NCBI GenBank assembly: GCA_003134075.1
Contig: PLAI01000130.1
Location: 13,397 to 46,050 of the forward strand
Reading direction: 5' to 3'
Length of the DNA: 32,654 bases
Origin: Methylocystaceae bacterium
GTDB taxonomy: Bacteria > Pseudomonadota > Alphaproteobacteria > Rhizobiales > Beijerinckiaceae
Shown: positions 18,291 through 26,225 of the stretch, piece after piece
How the letters are laid out: the number at the start of each line of letters is the position of its first letter
Position numbering within the stretch: the first letter of the stretch is position 1
Translations under genes and position numbers: made by a program
The notes under the pieces: model-generated
Database searches by the model: none
Seen by the model: only the letters and a program-made list of their open reading frames with translations
What the model was told of the DNA's origin: nothing

Positions 18291-19598
18291 TCATTTGACG
18301 AGATGGCGCAGACGCAAAACAATAACCGCAGTCGCGAGAGGCCCAACGGCAAGCGTCAGCAACGCCCATGAAAAGCCGCCGGTCTCGGTCTTGATCCAGC
18401 CGACGAGATAGGGACCAACGAACCCCGCGAGATTGCCAATCGAGTTTATCAGTGCGACTCCGACGGCGGCGCTGGCGCCTGAAAGAAAGCTGGTCGCCAG
18501 GCTCCAGAAGATCGGCATGGCGGCAAGCGTGCCGATCGCGGCGATGGACAGTGCGAGCATCGCCACGGGGGGCGATTGCGCGAAGGCCGAGGCCGCGAGA
18601 CCGCCGGTCGCGAGCAAAGCAGCGAACGCGGTGTGAAGGTGGCGCTCGCCGCTACGATCGGAGCTCTGACTCCAAGCCATCATCGCCAGCGCTCCGCAGA
18701 CGTAAGGGATCGAGACAATGAACCCGGTGGCTAAGACGCCGTAACCGTATGTCTCGACCATTTGCGGCAACCAGAAGCCCAATCCATAGAGCGACAACAC
18801 GACGCCGAAATACGCCAGGCCAAGCAGAATGACACGTGGATGGCGCAACATGCTCCATGGGTCCCGAGGGTCTTCGAGCGTCGCCAGTTCGGCGTCGAGC
18901 CGCGCCTGCAGCCAGCTTCGCTCGGCCGGCTCCAGCCAGCGCGCGTCCTTCGGTCGGTTGGTCAGACAGGACAGTGCGATCACGCCGAGAACGATCGACG
19001 GCGCGGCTTCAAGAATGAAAAGCCAGCGCCAGCCGCTCAAATTGGCGACGCCGTCCATCGTCGTGAGCACGAGACTCGACAGCGGCGCGCCGAAAGCGCT
19101 CGATAGCGGCACGGCCATCAAAAACGCGCCTAGGGGCAGCGCGCGGCGCTCGGCGGGAATCCAATAAGTGAGATAAAGGATCACTCCGGGCGCGAAGCCT
19201 GCCTCGGCAACGCCAAGCAGCAGTCGCAGCGAGACGAAACTCGTCTCGCCCCAGATCAGCGCCATCAGCCCCGAAACGACGCCCCAGCTCACCATGATGC
19301 GAGCGATCCAGCGGCGGGCGCCGACGCGATGCAGGATGAAATTACTCGGCGCCTCGAAAAGGCAATAGCCGATGAAGAACACGCCCGCGCCCCAGCCGAA
19401 GGTTTGCGGCGAAAACCCAAGCTCCTTGTCCATCGTCAGCGCCGCGAAGCCGATGTTCACGCGATCGAGATAGGCGGCGAAAAAGCAGATGATGAGAAAA
19501 GGGACGAGACGGCGTGTGACTTTCGCGATCGTGCGGTCAGCGTCAATTTCGATTTGCGCGGCGGCGGTGACCACGACAGAGAGATCGGTGTTCGCCAT
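18291..19598 (-). CDS. MFS transporter, anion:cation symporter (ACS) family
   Basis: 435-aa inner-membrane carrier with the hydrophobic pattern of a 12-helix major facilitator. The ACS-type first-loop sequence [16 protein letters not shown] is clear, as is the region around [20 protein letters not shown]. Family members import organic anions such as tartrate, glucarate or hydroxyphenylacetate. Placement 46 bp upstream of lldD suggests lactate or another 2-hydroxy acid as substrate, but this is inference from context. Start ATG at 19598 with GAAGGA 4 nt upstream; an in-frame TTG at 19610 is an unlikely alternative. The broken methyltransferase gene ends 15 bp upstream. Confidence 0.88.
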   Translation of the reverse strand: MANTDLSVVVTAAAQIEIDADRTIAKVTRRLVPFLIICFFAAYLDRVNIGFAALTMDKELGFSPQTFGWGAGVFFIGYCLFEAPSNFILHRVGARRWIARIMVSWGVVSGLMALIWGETSFVSLRLLLGVAEAGFAPGVILYLTYWIPAERRALPLGAFLMAVPLSSAFGAPLSSLVLTTMDGVANLSGWRWLFILEAAPSIVLGVIALSCLTNRPKDARWLEPAERSWLQARLDAELATLEDPRDPWSMLRHPRVILLGLAYFGVVLSLYGLGFWLPQMVETYGYGVLATGFIVSIPYVCGALAMMAWSQSSDRSGERHLHTAFAALLATGGLAASAFAQSPPVAMLALSIAAIGTLAAMPIFWSLATSFLSGASAAVGVALINSIGNLAGFVGPYLVGWIKTETGGFSWALLTLAVGPLATAVIVLRLRHLVK

Positions 19599-19613
19599 TG
19601 CGTCCTTCAATCC

Positions 19614-20299
19614 CTATGCGTGCGCAAAACAGGTGAGCCAATGCGCGCCGTGACGCGCGCCGCCAGGCGCGACCTCCAATCCGGCCGCGCGGGCCTGGGT
19701 GAGCAACGTCGAAAAAGGCTCGGGCCGGTCGTTATTGATGACGTGATCGCAGATAAATTCCTTCTCCCGTGCGCTGAGGCCCGCCCATTCGCGGCGCAGC
19801 CAAGCACAATAGCGCCGCACGTAGTCATCGAGCGTTTCGTCCTCTTCGCGCATTGTGTCGACGAGCAGCAACATGCCGCCTGGCGCGAGGCGAGGCGGAA
19901 GAACTCGCCCTTTTGCTCGGTCGCCAAATGATGCAGCACGAAGCTGGAATAGATCACGTCGTAGGCGTCGTGCTCGGCGAGCGCGGCGAGGATGTCGCCG
20001 TGCCCCAACGTCACCGGACAAGGCAGCGCCTCCAACGTGCGCGCTGCGAGCGCTAGAGCTGTTTCGGAAAGGTCCACGCCCTTGTAACGGCTTGGCGTGG
20101 CGTCTTGGAAAAGCGGGGCGAGCGCGGTGGCGTCACCGCAGCCAAGGTCAAGGAAGGCAAATCGCCGCCCGGAAAATCTCGCGCTAACCGCCCGCTTCAA
20201 CTCCTCGCCGATTTCGCGATGGAACATATAATCACCGGCGACCTCCTTGTGATAGGTGTCCCAGTGGTCGAAGAACTCTTGGGAAGACTGCACGGACAT
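19614..20299 (-). pseudogene. Class I SAM-dependent methyltransferase, frameshifted
   Basis: The N-terminal half reads in one frame from the ATG at 20299: motif I FLDLGCGDATALAP near residues 49-62, KGVDLSETAL, then DVIYSSFVLHHL. The C-terminal half continues in another frame to a stop at 19614 (LAPGGMLLLVDT through HWLTCFAHA). The break is at a tandem 5-bp repeat CGAGG (19886-19890 and 19891-19895, plus-strand letters). Removing one copy restores a continuous frame reading EFFRLAPGGMLLLVDT, as expected for the family, giving a protein of about 226 aa. Without it translation runs out of frame to 19607. The substrate is unknown. It may be a true slippage mutation or a sequencing indel. It is first in the apparent methyltransferase-MFS-lldD unit. 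Confidence 0.85.
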
Positions 20300-20751
20300 A
20301 GCGGTGGCTCTTTGCTCTGATGCGAAATCCGAATGTTTGGTTTAGCGACCTTCTCGACGCGCGCGGCAAGCAATCGAGGAATCCATTAGCATACACAGAA
20401 AACTGCGGGGCTTGGCTCCTAAACTCCCGCTTTCGTCGGAATGACAACTGCAGCCATTCGCATCCGGCGTTCTCCAGATCGCCCCTGTTCCGGTGCAAAT
20501 CTGCGACGTGTCGACATTTTTGGCAAGGCCGAGGCGCGCCGCGCGCACTTTGGACGGGTGTCGGGGCAGACCAACTATTCTCGCAGGTGTAACGCCAAAA
20601 AAGTTGCGTTTCCGTTATTGGTTCGCGCTGTCGACGTAAAGCGGAGTTCATCCCAAGGCCCCAAATATGGCGTTAGGTTACGCGCCGGTTGCAGCTTCAT
20701 GACTGCATGTCCGTCCAAGCGCGTTGATCCATCGCCGATAAACGCTACAAT
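20300..20751. other. Gene-free intergenic region
   Basis: About 450 bp between the methyltransferase start and the phasin terminator. Overlapping small frames on both strands have no recognisable domains. It contains one copy of a dispersed-repeat-like sequence at 20423-20446, listed separately. Confidence 0.5.
20423..20446. repeat. Copy of a dispersed SRFRGND-type intergenic repeat
   Basis: The sequence resembles the common proteobacterial intergenic repeat of the form CCCGCTTTCGCGGGAATGAC, whose accidental translation gives peptides like DSRFRGND; here one frame reads NSRFRRNDN. The palindrome is imperfect (CCCGCTTTCGTCGGAATGAC). I recognise the motif from memory; other copies in the genome would confirm it. 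Confidence 0.5.
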
Positions 20752-20790
20752 AAAAAAACCGCTCGATGAACAAAGTTGACCGAGCGGTTT
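20752..20790 (-). terminator. Rho-independent terminator of the phasin gene
   Basis: On the minus strand, arms AAACCGCTCG and CGAGCGGTTT (20781-20790 and 20756-20765) form a perfect 10-bp stem with a 15-nt loop, followed directly by a run of T (20752-20758 read in reverse). It lies about 43 nt beyond the phasin stop. Confidence 0.88.
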
Positions 20791-20832
20791 CCTTGGCTGA
20801 GATATGACGCGCTAACCCGTGTACGCGTAGTT

Positions 20833-21204
20833 CTACTTTGCGGTGGCGGGCGCCTTCCACAGCTCAGCAACGACTGACGGCTGTGCAGGCGACGCGGCGT
20901 TGATCGACTTGAAAGATTCCTTGGCGAGGCTCGAATACATCCCGCCCATCTTGGTGGCTTGGGCTACGAAATCCTCATAGGTGGATTTGGCGAAATCCGC
21001 CTGGAGCTTTATCGCCTCTTCGATCTTCTTCACGCCGACCAGCTTTTCGCAAAGCTCGCGGGTTTTCTCAAAGGACTTCTTTGAATAGTCCGTCGTTTCA
21101 GCGGCGATGGCCTGTAGCCCCTTGGTCGACGAATCAGCCGCCTTGGTGAGGGCCTCGAACTGAGCCGTATCGAATGCTTTGATTTCTGGGAACTTGATCG
21201 ACAT
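20833..21204 (-). CDS. Phasin family protein (polyhydroxyalkanoate granule-associated)
   Basis: 123-aa, mostly helical and Ala/Lys/Glu-rich phasin. Phasins coat polyhydroxyalkanoate granules and control their number and surface. The pattern AAETTDYSKKSFEKTRELCE, then KLVGVKKIEEAIKLQADFAK and an AQATKMGGMYSSLAKESFK segment, matches the short alphaproteobacterial Phasin_2 family. Start ATG at 21204 with AAGGAT upstream. It is a single-gene unit with its own promoter (21264-21292) and terminator (20752-20790). Its presence implies the cell stores PHB-like polymer. No synthase or phaR gene is in the window. Confidence 0.9.
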   Translation of the reverse strand: MSIKFPEIKAFDTAQFEALTKAADSSTKGLQAIAAETTDYSKKSFEKTRELCEKLVGVKKIEEAIKLQADFAKSTYEDFVAQATKMGGMYSSLAKESFKSINAASPAQPSVVAELWKAPATAK

Positions 21205-21263
21205 AGAATATCCTTTTCGGTCTAGGCGCGCGGGGCATTCCTCGCAACCTTGGATGTCTGGTC

Positions 21264-21292
21264 TTTTTAGGTGCGTCGCACAAAAAAGTCAA
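21264..21292 (-). promoter_or_regulatory. Phasin promoter with an internal palindrome (possible operator)
   Basis: Minus-strand -35 TTGACT (21287-21292), exactly 17 bp spacer, -10 TAAAAA (21264-21269), giving a leader of roughly 50 nt. The spacer contains the perfect 11-bp palindrome GTGCGTCGCAC (21271-21281), well placed for repression. In other bacteria phasin promoters are repressed by PhaR at TGC/GCA-rich sites; assigning this site to PhaR is inference. Confidence 0.6.
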
Positions 21293-21438
21293 GAAATATG
21301 CTGCGGTGCACAATAAGCCGAGCGTCCTGATTAGGCTTGGTATGGCGCAATATAGGCCGATCCAGCTGACCACGTTGGACCACGGCTGCTATCAGAGGCG
21401 TAGGACCCCCTACGACCGAACCCGGACTATCCGCGGCG

Positions 21439-22813
21439 TTAATCTCCGCCGGTTTCCTCCCAGTGAGCGGAAAATCGAGATCCATAATTCAGCAGCGGAC
21501 TGTCCCAGCGATCGCCTTCCTTGGCGGAGAAGGTGATCTTGAACTGCTTGTAGCGGATCGCCGTCAGTACGGTCTCGTCATAGTAGAAGACGAAGGCGCG
21601 GGCGGATTGATCGCTCGCGCCGCTGAACAGCGCCGTCTGGTCAAAGCCGTCGAGATGCAGCTTGTATTTGCGGCCGCCAAAGGTCGCGCCCTTTGCCAGT
21701 TTTTCAACCGTATCCGGCACCCCGGCGGCGGCGGCCAGCGTTGGAAGCAGGTCGGTCATGTCGACGATCTCGCCGCTGACTCGCCCGCCCGGAGCGCCCG
21801 GCCAGCGGATGAGCGCCGGCACGCGCACGCCGCCTTCCCATGTCGTGCCCTTGTCGCCCCGGAACGGCGTGGTTCCGCCTTGAGGCCACATATATTGGTA
21901 TGCGCCGTTGTCGGTCGTGTAGATCACGATCGTATTTTTGCTCAGACCCAACTCATCTAGCTTGTCGAGAAGCTGCCCGACGTGTCCGTCATGCTCCTTG
22001 AGGCCGTCGCCATAGATATCTTCCCGGGCCGCCCGAGATTGGTCCTGCGAAGCTTCCTTAAGATGAATAAACACATGCTGGCGGGTCGTGGCGTGCCAGC
22101 GGAAGAACGGCTTGCCATCCTTGGCGCGACGTTCGAGATAGTCCATCGACTTCGCCAGGATTTCGTCGTCAAAAGTCTCCATGCGCTTCGTCGTCAGCGG
22201 GCCTTCGTCCTTCGTCGGGCCGCCCGCCGTGCCGGAGATGACGCCGCGCGGATCGAATTTCTTGCGGAACTCCGCGTTTGTCGGCCGGTCCGGGTCTTCG
22301 AGGTCCTCATTGCCGTTGAGGTGATAGAGATTGCCAAAGAACTCGTCGAAACCGTGCCGATGCGGCAGATGTTCTTCAAGATCGCCAAGATGGTTCTTAC
22401 CGAATTGCGCCGTGGCGTAGCCACGGGTCTTTAAAATCTCCGCCAGGGTGATGTCTTCCTTTTGAAGGCCGGCGGGCGCACCGGGGGCGCCGACGGTGGT
22501 CAGGCCGGTGCGGATCGGCAGCTGTCCCGTGATGAAGGCGGCGCGGCCGGCGGTGCAACTCGGCTGCCCATAGAAAGCGGTCAGACGTAAGCCCTCTTGC
22601 GCGAGACGATCAATGTTGGGCGTCCTCACGCCCATGATGTCCGCCTTAAGAAGAGACGTTCATCCAGCCGATGTCGTCGCCCATGATGACGAGAATGTTG
22701 GGCTTCTTGCCCGCCGCCTGCTTCGCGGGCAGGTCTTCCGCACGAACTGAGCCGAGCAAAGCGATGCTTGCAAGTATTATCAGGAATCCAACTAGGAATT
22801 TGTTGAATTGCAT
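21439..22813 (-). pseudogene. Secreted arylsulfatase, second copy, frameshifted and C-terminally short
   Basis: The ATG at 22813 opens a signal peptide (FLVGFLIILASIALLGSVRA) followed by PNILVIMGDDIGWMNVSS with the metal-binding Asp pair. An in-frame TAA then follows at about 22648-22650. The next part, GVRTPNIDRLAQEG onward, is in another frame from about 22635 and includes the sulfatase signature PSCTAGRAAF, whose Cys would be the formylglycine precursor. Between the two parts the spacing is about 2 nt short of that expected. The C-terminus ends soon after a KITFSAKEGDRWDSPL segment, where I recall relatives continuing further. Alternatively the shift is a sequence error and only the C-terminus is unusual. 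It follows the intact sulfatase by 30 bp. Confidence 0.8.
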
Positions 22814-22843
22814 TGTCAAACTCCGTTTGCGCGGCGCTGGCGC

Positions 22844-25252
22844 TTATTTCAGTTCCACCGTGACGCTGTTGATTTTTCCGTTGAAGGCGAAGGGTCGCCG
22901 GTCGAAATAATCGATTGACACCGGCGAGCCGAGATCGACGCCGACGTCCAGAGTCTCGCTGGCGGTGAATGCGCCCGCCACCGTGCGCTTAACATCCGCT
23001 TGGCCAACCTCGGCGCCGTCGACCTTCATTACGACAGTCGCCGGACCGCCCGGCTTGGCGATGGCCGTGTCCACTTCAATCATATGCCTGCCCGCCGACA
23101 GTTTGTCCTTCGATTGCCCGATGTAGCGCTCGATGATCATCATGTTGTATTCGTAGAAGAGACGCCCATGGTCGAGATAAAGTGTAAGGCCACCGCTCGC
23201 GCCGCCGAGCGCGTAGAGAACGCCCGAAGCATTGGCGCCGAGTTCCGCGTCGATGACGACATGATTGCTTTCGCGGCCCAGGCCCGGCGCGGCGAATTCC
23301 GGCATGCGCGTCGTGGTCTGGTCGAAGCGCCAGCTTTTGTAAGGCGTCGCGATGCGATCCTCGGGATGAATGCGAAGCCAGATGCCGGCGCTGATCGGGA
23401 ACACCTTGTTCTTTTCGGCTTCAGTCAGGAAAAGTCGCTTCAACTCCTCAAGACGCCGCGGCTCCTTGCTGGCGAGATTATCCGACTGCGAAAAATCTTT
23501 CGTGATGTCGTAAAGCTCCCAGACATCCTTGCTCGAATCCCAAGTCTTGAGTCCCGCCGCGGAGCCGGCGGTGTCCCAGGGAACAAGCGGCCCGAAAGTG
23601 CACGCATACCACCCGTCGTGATAGATTCCGCGACTGCCGTTGTTGTCGAAATATTGCGTGTGCTTGTGCGACGCCGCATGGGCGTCGGCGAAGGTGTAGA
23701 CCATGCTTACGCCGTCGATCGGGTCCTGCCCGAACCCGTCGACCACCTTTGGCGGTTTGATGTCAAGAATCTCATAGATGGTCGGCGCGATGTCGTTGAC
23801 ATGGTGGAACTGTGATCGCGGTGTCTTGTCCGGCTTGATGCGCGCGGGCCATGACACGGCCATCGGATTGCGCGTGCCGCCGAAATGCGAGGCGATCAGC
23901 TTCGTATATTGGAATGGCGTGTCGCCGGCCCAGGCCCAGCCCGCGTGATACATATTGTCTACTTTGGGTCCGCCGAGCGCGTCGAGCCCTCCAACGCGGT
24001 CGAGCGCATTGATATGCTGTTCGACCGTGCTGGGGATGCCGTTCTGAGCGAGGAGTTCGGTGATCGTGCCCTGCTGGCCTTCCGCGCTAGAGCCATTGTC
24101 GCCCCAGATGTAAAAGACGATGGTGTTGTCCTTCACGCCGAGTTCGTCGAGGCCGCCCAGGAGCTTGCCCACCTGCGCGTCGACATGTTCGGCGAAGCCG
24201 GCGAAGACTTCCATCAGCCGCCGCTGGAACGGACGCTGCGCCTCCGGGATGCTGTCCCACGCGGCCATGCTTTCAGCGCGCGGGGTCAGTTTCGCGTCCG
24301 CCGGAATCCAGCCGAGTTCCTTCTGGCGCTTAAACACGCGCTCGCGCAGCTCGTCCCAGCCGTCGTCGAAGCGCCCCTTATATTTATCGGCCCATTCCTT
24401 GAAGATGTGATGCGGCCCATGCGCCGCGCCGGGTGCCCAATACATGAAGAACGGCTTGTCAGGCGAGAATGCGCGGTGGCGCTTCATCCAGGAGATAGCC
24501 TTGTCGGCGATATCTTCGCTTAGATGATATTTAGGATCGTGCGGCGGCTCTATCGCATTGAAGTTCTCGACGAGGCGCGGCTCCCATTGCGAGGTCTCGC
24601 CCGCGAGAAAGCCATAAAAATAATCAAAGCCCACGCCCTCGCCGGTCGGCCATCGCGTGAACGGCCCCATCGCCGTCGTCTCCGTCGCCGGGGTGTTGTG
24701 CCATTTGCCGAAAGCGGCGGTCTTGTAGCCATACTCGCCGAGCACCTTGGGGAGCGTCGCCGAGGTTCTCGGGATCACGCCGGTATAGCCGTCCCAGTCC
24801 ACGGCGCGTTCGGCGATCGTGCCGGAACCCACGCGCTGGTGATTGCGCCCTGTCAGCAGCGACGCCCGCGTCGGCGAACAAATCGACGTCGTGTGGAAGG
24901 TGTTGTAGCTGATTCCTTCCTCGGCGATGCGCGACAGGTTCGGCGTGTGGATCGGACCGCCATAGGTGTCTGGAAGACCGAAACCAACATCGTCCAACAG
25001 GATAATAAGAATATTCGGCGCGTCCTTGGGCAGATGGTCCTTCTCCACGCGCCGATGCATGTTCGAGTCTTGCAGTCGCGGCTTGGCGACGCTGGCCAAA
25101 GGCGCCGGCGAGAAGGGAAGAACGGACCCGTCGTCGGGAGCGGCTGTCGCCGCGCCTTGAAAAATCACGAGCACAAGGGCCGATATGAACAAGGCTTTCG
25201 GAAGCACGCGGACGATGTGTAATACGCCGGCGAATATCGAGCTTGAGGTCAT
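22844..25252 (-). CDS. Secreted arylsulfatase (type I, formylglycine-dependent), long form
   Basis: 802-aa sulfatase hydrolysing sulfate esters, probably periplasmic: a hydrophobic segment at residues 17-33 ends at an AATAAP cleavage-like site. Metal-binding Asp87/Asp88 in ILLDDVGFG and the signature SICSPTRASLLTGRN with Cys125 are present, followed by FGKWH and WGDNGSS motifs. The C-terminal ~200 residues add a beta-rich domain (from about 600) found in long bacterial arylsulfatases. Start ATG at 25252 with AGAGG upstream. It lies 23 bp after the DUF2950 gene, so it is probably cotranscribed. No formylglycine-generating enzyme gene is visible here, so maturation must come from elsewhere. The natural substrate is unknown. 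Confidence 0.93.
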   Translation of the reverse strand: MTSSSIFAGVLHIVRVLPKALFISALVLVIFQGAATAAPDDGSVLPFSPAPLASVAKPRLQDSNMHRRVEKDHLPKDAPNILIILLDDVGFGLPDTYGGPIHTPNLSRIAEEGISYNTFHTTSICSPTRASLLTGRNHQRVGSGTIAERAVDWDGYTGVIPRTSATLPKVLGEYGYKTAAFGKWHNTPATETTAMGPFTRWPTGEGVGFDYFYGFLAGETSQWEPRLVENFNAIEPPHDPKYHLSEDIADKAISWMKRHRAFSPDKPFFMYWAPGAAHGPHHIFKEWADKYKGRFDDGWDELRERVFKRQKELGWIPADAKLTPRAESMAAWDSIPEAQRPFQRRLMEVFAGFAEHVDAQVGKLLGGLDELGVKDNTIVFYIWGDNGSSAEGQQGTITELLAQNGIPSTVEQHINALDRVGGLDALGGPKVDNMYHAGWAWAGDTPFQYTKLIASHFGGTRNPMAVSWPARIKPDKTPRSQFHHVNDIAPTIYEILDIKPPKVVDGFGQDPIDGVSMVYTFADAHAASHKHTQYFDNNGSRGIYHDGWYACTFGPLVPWDTAGSAAGLKTWDSSKDVWELYDITKDFSQSDNLASKEPRRLEELKRLFLTEAEKNKVFPISAGIWLRIHPEDRIATPYKSWRFDQTTTRMPEFAAPGLGRESNHVVIDAELGANASGVLYALGGASGGLTLYLDHGRLFYEYNMMIIERYIGQSKDKLSAGRHMIEVDTAIAKPGGPATVVMKVDGAEVGQADVKRTVAGAFTASETLDVGVDLGSPVSIDYFDRRPFAFNGKINSVTVELK

Positions 25253-25275
25253 GACGACCTCTCGTTTTTGTCAAA

Positions 25276-26181
25276 TCACTCGACGGGGGACCAATTCGTG
25301 TCGGGATCGAAACGGGTCATCGCCGCGCCGATCGCCGTGCTACCAGCGCCCAAATCCCTCTCGTAGACTTTGTCGTTTTGGCCGCAAATAAAGCTCTTGA
25401 TCCCGCTCTTGCCCCAAACGGCCGGATAGGCGACCAGCGCATAGCCCGCGATCATGTGTCCGTTGATCACATAGCTAAAGGCCCCTCCTGGGGCCGCCGG
25501 CCCCTGCGCCTTCAGTATTTTGAAGAAGTAGCCGTTATAGGGCTCGGGCGAACCTTGCTCGCGTTTGTCCAGATTGGCGTCGGAGATCAATCCCTCGAGC
25601 GGGCTGATGTCGGCCTGGTTTTCGGGCGGCCAATAGAGGCCATCGCGAGCGTCCGGCGAGGAGATGATTTTTTGGGCGAATTCGCGCAGCTGGTTCTGGT
25701 CGCGGTCGATCCGATGGTATTCTTCCTGAGCCTGCACATAGGCGTGACAGGCGGCGATCGCGCTCAATTCATTGTGACCGATCAGCCGGTTTTCAATCTC
25801 CACCTTGCCGGCGGCCGCATCGAACCTCCAACTGTCGTCACGCTTCACGATCGGGACCGGAAGTATCCAGCCATTGCCGCTCAGTCGCAAAAGTTTCATG
25901 TTGTCGGCGTTGCCGACCAGCGAGGCGCCCTTGCTGGCGCCTTCATTGAATTCCGCCAGGCGTCGGCTGTCTTCCCTCGCATCTCCGCTTTCGAGTAACG
26001 CCTTGCCTTCGGCTCCGAAGATGCGCCGCGCGAAGCCGTCGGCGTCGGACCGCGCGGAGTCGACGAGGTCTTTCGCCGCGGCCTCGGGTGTCGGATAGGC
26101 CTGTTGCGCCATGCTCATGGCGGCGCTGGCTAGGATCATTGAACCCGCCAGGGCGGCGGCCACGCAAAAGTTTCGAACCAT
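25276..26181 (-). CDS. DUF2950 domain protein, exported
   Basis: 301-aa protein of the uncharacterised DUF2950 family, with an N-terminal signal peptide (VAAALAGSMILASAAMSMAQ) indicating periplasmic location. Recognisable family segments include the early PTPEAAAKDLVDSARSDADG, then ALLESGDAREDSRRLAEFN, and a FSYVINGHMIAGYALVAYPA stretch near the C-terminus. I start it at the ATG at 26181 because GAGGG lies upstream and the signal peptide begins there. An ATG at 26229 that overlaps the DUF3300 stop as ATGA would add 16 residues before the signal peptide. It is second in the DUF3300-DUF2950-sulfatase unit. Function unknown. Confidence 0.88.
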   Translation of the reverse strand: MVRNFCVAAALAGSMILASAAMSMAQQAYPTPEAAAKDLVDSARSDADGFARRIFGAEGKALLESGDAREDSRRLAEFNEGASKGASLVGNADNMKLLRLSGNGWILPVPIVKRDDSWRFDAAAGKVEIENRLIGHNELSAIAACHAYVQAQEEYHRIDRDQNQLREFAQKIISSPDARDGLYWPPENQADISPLEGLISDANLDKREQGSPEPYNGYFFKILKAQGPAAPGGAFSYVINGHMIAGYALVAYPAVWGKSGIKSFICGQNDKVYERDLGAGSTAIGAAMTRFDPDTNWSPVE

Positions 26182-26225
26182 GATGGATACCCTCGGGTCG
26201 GTTGGCTGATGTTGCGGGATGGGCG

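Noticed and set aside
20232-20651. Overlapping small ORFs on both strands
   Set aside because: No domains; one includes the translated dispersed repeat (SRFRRND), typical of spurious intergenic ORFs.
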